Positions 63,170 through 64,000 of a stretch of 64,000 bases of DNA are shown in pieces. Source of the DNA: Aquabacter sp040049275. GTDB taxonomy: Bacteria; Pseudomonadota; Alphaproteobacteria; Rhizobiales; Xanthobacteraceae. The DNA lies in the NCBI RefSeq assembly GCF_040049275.1, contig NZ_JBDZDT010000003.1, positions 620,001 through 684,000 on the forward strand, given 5' to 3'. Within the stretch, counting starts at the first letter, position 1. Each line of letters opens with the position of its first letter. A model generated the notes under the pieces. That model was not told the origin of the DNA, did no database searches, and saw only the letters and a program-made list of their open reading frames with translations. The position numbers and the translations under genes were made by a program.

Positions 63170-63744
63170 GATGCCTCGTCCTCCATGGCGCGCCAGCGGT
63201 CCGGCATCTTCGTCTCGGAGCGCTCATACCAGCAGCCCCCGCCCACGGGCGGCTGGTCATGGGCACGCGAGATGGGATAGCCGGCAAGATGACACAAAAG
63301 CAGGGTGCCGACGCCGCCATGGCCGACAAATATCACCGGCAGGCCGGGCGCCTCCGCCAGCGCCGCATCCACCGCGCCGACGATGCGCGCCTGCGCATCC
63401 ACCGCCCGCTCCCAGCCGCGCACGCTTTGATCGGGATCGGCGAAGAATGCGTCGGCCACCACCTGGAATTCCGGCTCGGGCAGGAAGCCCGTGGCCGAGC
63501 GGTCGTTCTCATGCATGCCGGGGCGCACTTCCACCGCAAGGCCGAGCGTCGCGCCGATCAAGGCGGCGGTCTCCTTCGCCTTGACCTCATCGCTCGCCAC
63601 CACGCGGCGGAAGGATGAAAGGTGGGGCCGGCGCGCAAACGCCTCGGTACGGCGACGGCCGACGTCCGAGAGCGACCAATCCGGCACGGGAACGGCGGGG
63701 TCCACCTTCACCTGGGGATGGCTGACATAGAGGAAAGGCGTCAT
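63166..63744 (-). CDS. Histidine-phosphatase-superfamily protein with altered RHG motif
   Basis: A 192-aa protein with the histidine phosphatase fold: YVSHPQVKVDP takes the place of the usual VRHG, GRRRTEAF and VASDEVKAKETAA carry the second Arg and following conserved residues, and FVGHGGVGTLL holds the second His. The Arg of RHG is Ser. Similar SHP variants occur in relatives, so this is a subfamily trait; substrate unknown. Cotranscribed with pyrF. Confidence 0.8.
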   Translation of the reverse strand: MTPFLYVSHPQVKVDPAVPVPDWSLSDVGRRRTEAFARRPHLSSFRRVVASDEVKAKETAALIGATLGLAVEVRPGMHENDRSATGFLPEPEFQVVADAFFADPDQSVRGWERAVDAQARIVGAVDAALAEAPGLPVIFVGHGGVGTLLLCHLAGYPISRAHDQPPVGGGCWYERSETKMPDRWRAMEDEAS

Positions 63745-63769
63745 GCCGGACCTCGCCCCCTGCGGCGCC

Positions 63770-64000
63770 TCAAGGGCGGCGATAGACCCAGACGCGCGCC
63801 GGCGGCAGGTTCAACCAAACGCGCGGCGAACGCTTGCCCTCGATCGCCCCCGGCTTGAGCGGCACGGGCGAGACCACAGCGTAGGTGAACTGGATGAACG
63901 GGCCGCCGTCCACGGAGAGGTCGAACGCCTCATTGACCATGCGGTCGCGATCCTGCGGCGAGCGGGTGAAGAGCGGCAGCGAGGAAATGGTGCCCACCGC
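63770..64000 (-). CDS. pmtA: Phospholipid N-methyltransferase PmtA-like, C-terminal part (partial)
   Basis: The C-terminal 76 residues of a gene whose start lies beyond the window. PFIQFTYAVVSPVP and RVWLNLPPARVWVYRR match the end of the Sinorhizobium/Rhodobacter-type PmtA family, which methylates phosphatidylethanolamine to phosphatidylcholine. The catalytic part is not visible. Confidence 0.78.
   Translation of the reverse strand, partial: AVGTISSLPLFTRSPQDRDRMVNEAFDLSVDGGPFIQFTYAVVSPVPLKPGAIEGKRSPRVWLNLPPARVWVYRRP

Overview
This is a GC-rich (roughly two-thirds G+C), densely coded chromosomal segment of an alphaproteobacterium. The gene order points to the Hyphomicrobiales (Rhizobiales), and the overall character suggests a Xanthobacteraceae-like organism; that family call is inference. 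The supporting order is rpsF-rpsR-DUF2232-rplI, fabD-fabG-acpP-fabF-mltG-yicC-gmk, lptF-lptG-lptD-surA-pdxA-rsmA, acnA next to a DUF1223 gene and divergent from ccmAB, and a PmtA-type phospholipid methyltransferase at the right edge. Most of the window is core chromosome with small accessory insertions. I see no prophage, transposase, CRISPR array, rRNA or tRNA gene.

Left part (1-10.2 kb): a zinc/manganese-type ABC ATPase behind a tiny membrane protein; the pair eda and kdgK; an LprI-like secreted protein; a PLP aminotransferase; and a sugar-acid module made of a GntR regulator, a solitary Bug-type periplasmic receptor, an IlvD/EDD-family dehydratase with the cysteine spacing of L-arabinonate dehydratase, and an HpcH/HpaI aldolase. 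Middle-left (10.4-19 kb): aconitase, the heme-exporter genes ccmA and ccmB, a palindromic intergenic element, a cyclopropane fatty acid synthase, and the ribosomal operon rpsF-rpsR-DUF2232-rplI with a recognisable promoter, long leader and terminator.

Middle (19-43 kb): a RES/Xre toxin-antitoxin pair sits between the ribosomal operon and the fatty-acid/cell-wall cluster. The lower-GC membrane protein at 27.4 kb separates gmk from the outer-membrane biogenesis operon, whose genes overlap or nearly abut (lptF, lptG, lptD, surA, pdxA, rsmA). Then come mepA, der, a small lipoprotein in the place BamB occupies in E. coli, a YfgM-like protein, a BenE-type transporter, a class D beta-lactamase, panB and an NnrU-like membrane protein.

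Right part (43-64 kb): guaB; a PAS hybrid histidine kinase followed by a complete tripartite tricarboxylate transporter (tctC-tctB-tctA); an NmrA-like reductase divergent from a CadC-like TPR regulator; a methionine operon (SahR-like ArsR/methyltransferase fusion, metF, a small coiled-coil gene, metH) with a 16-bp perfect palindrome over the first start codon; an L,D-transpeptidase with a repeat-rich linker; an HdeD/SGNH-hydrolase pair; dapB, pyrF, a variant histidine phosphatase and the 3' end of pmtA. At least two families of short inverted repeats are scattered through the intergenic gaps.
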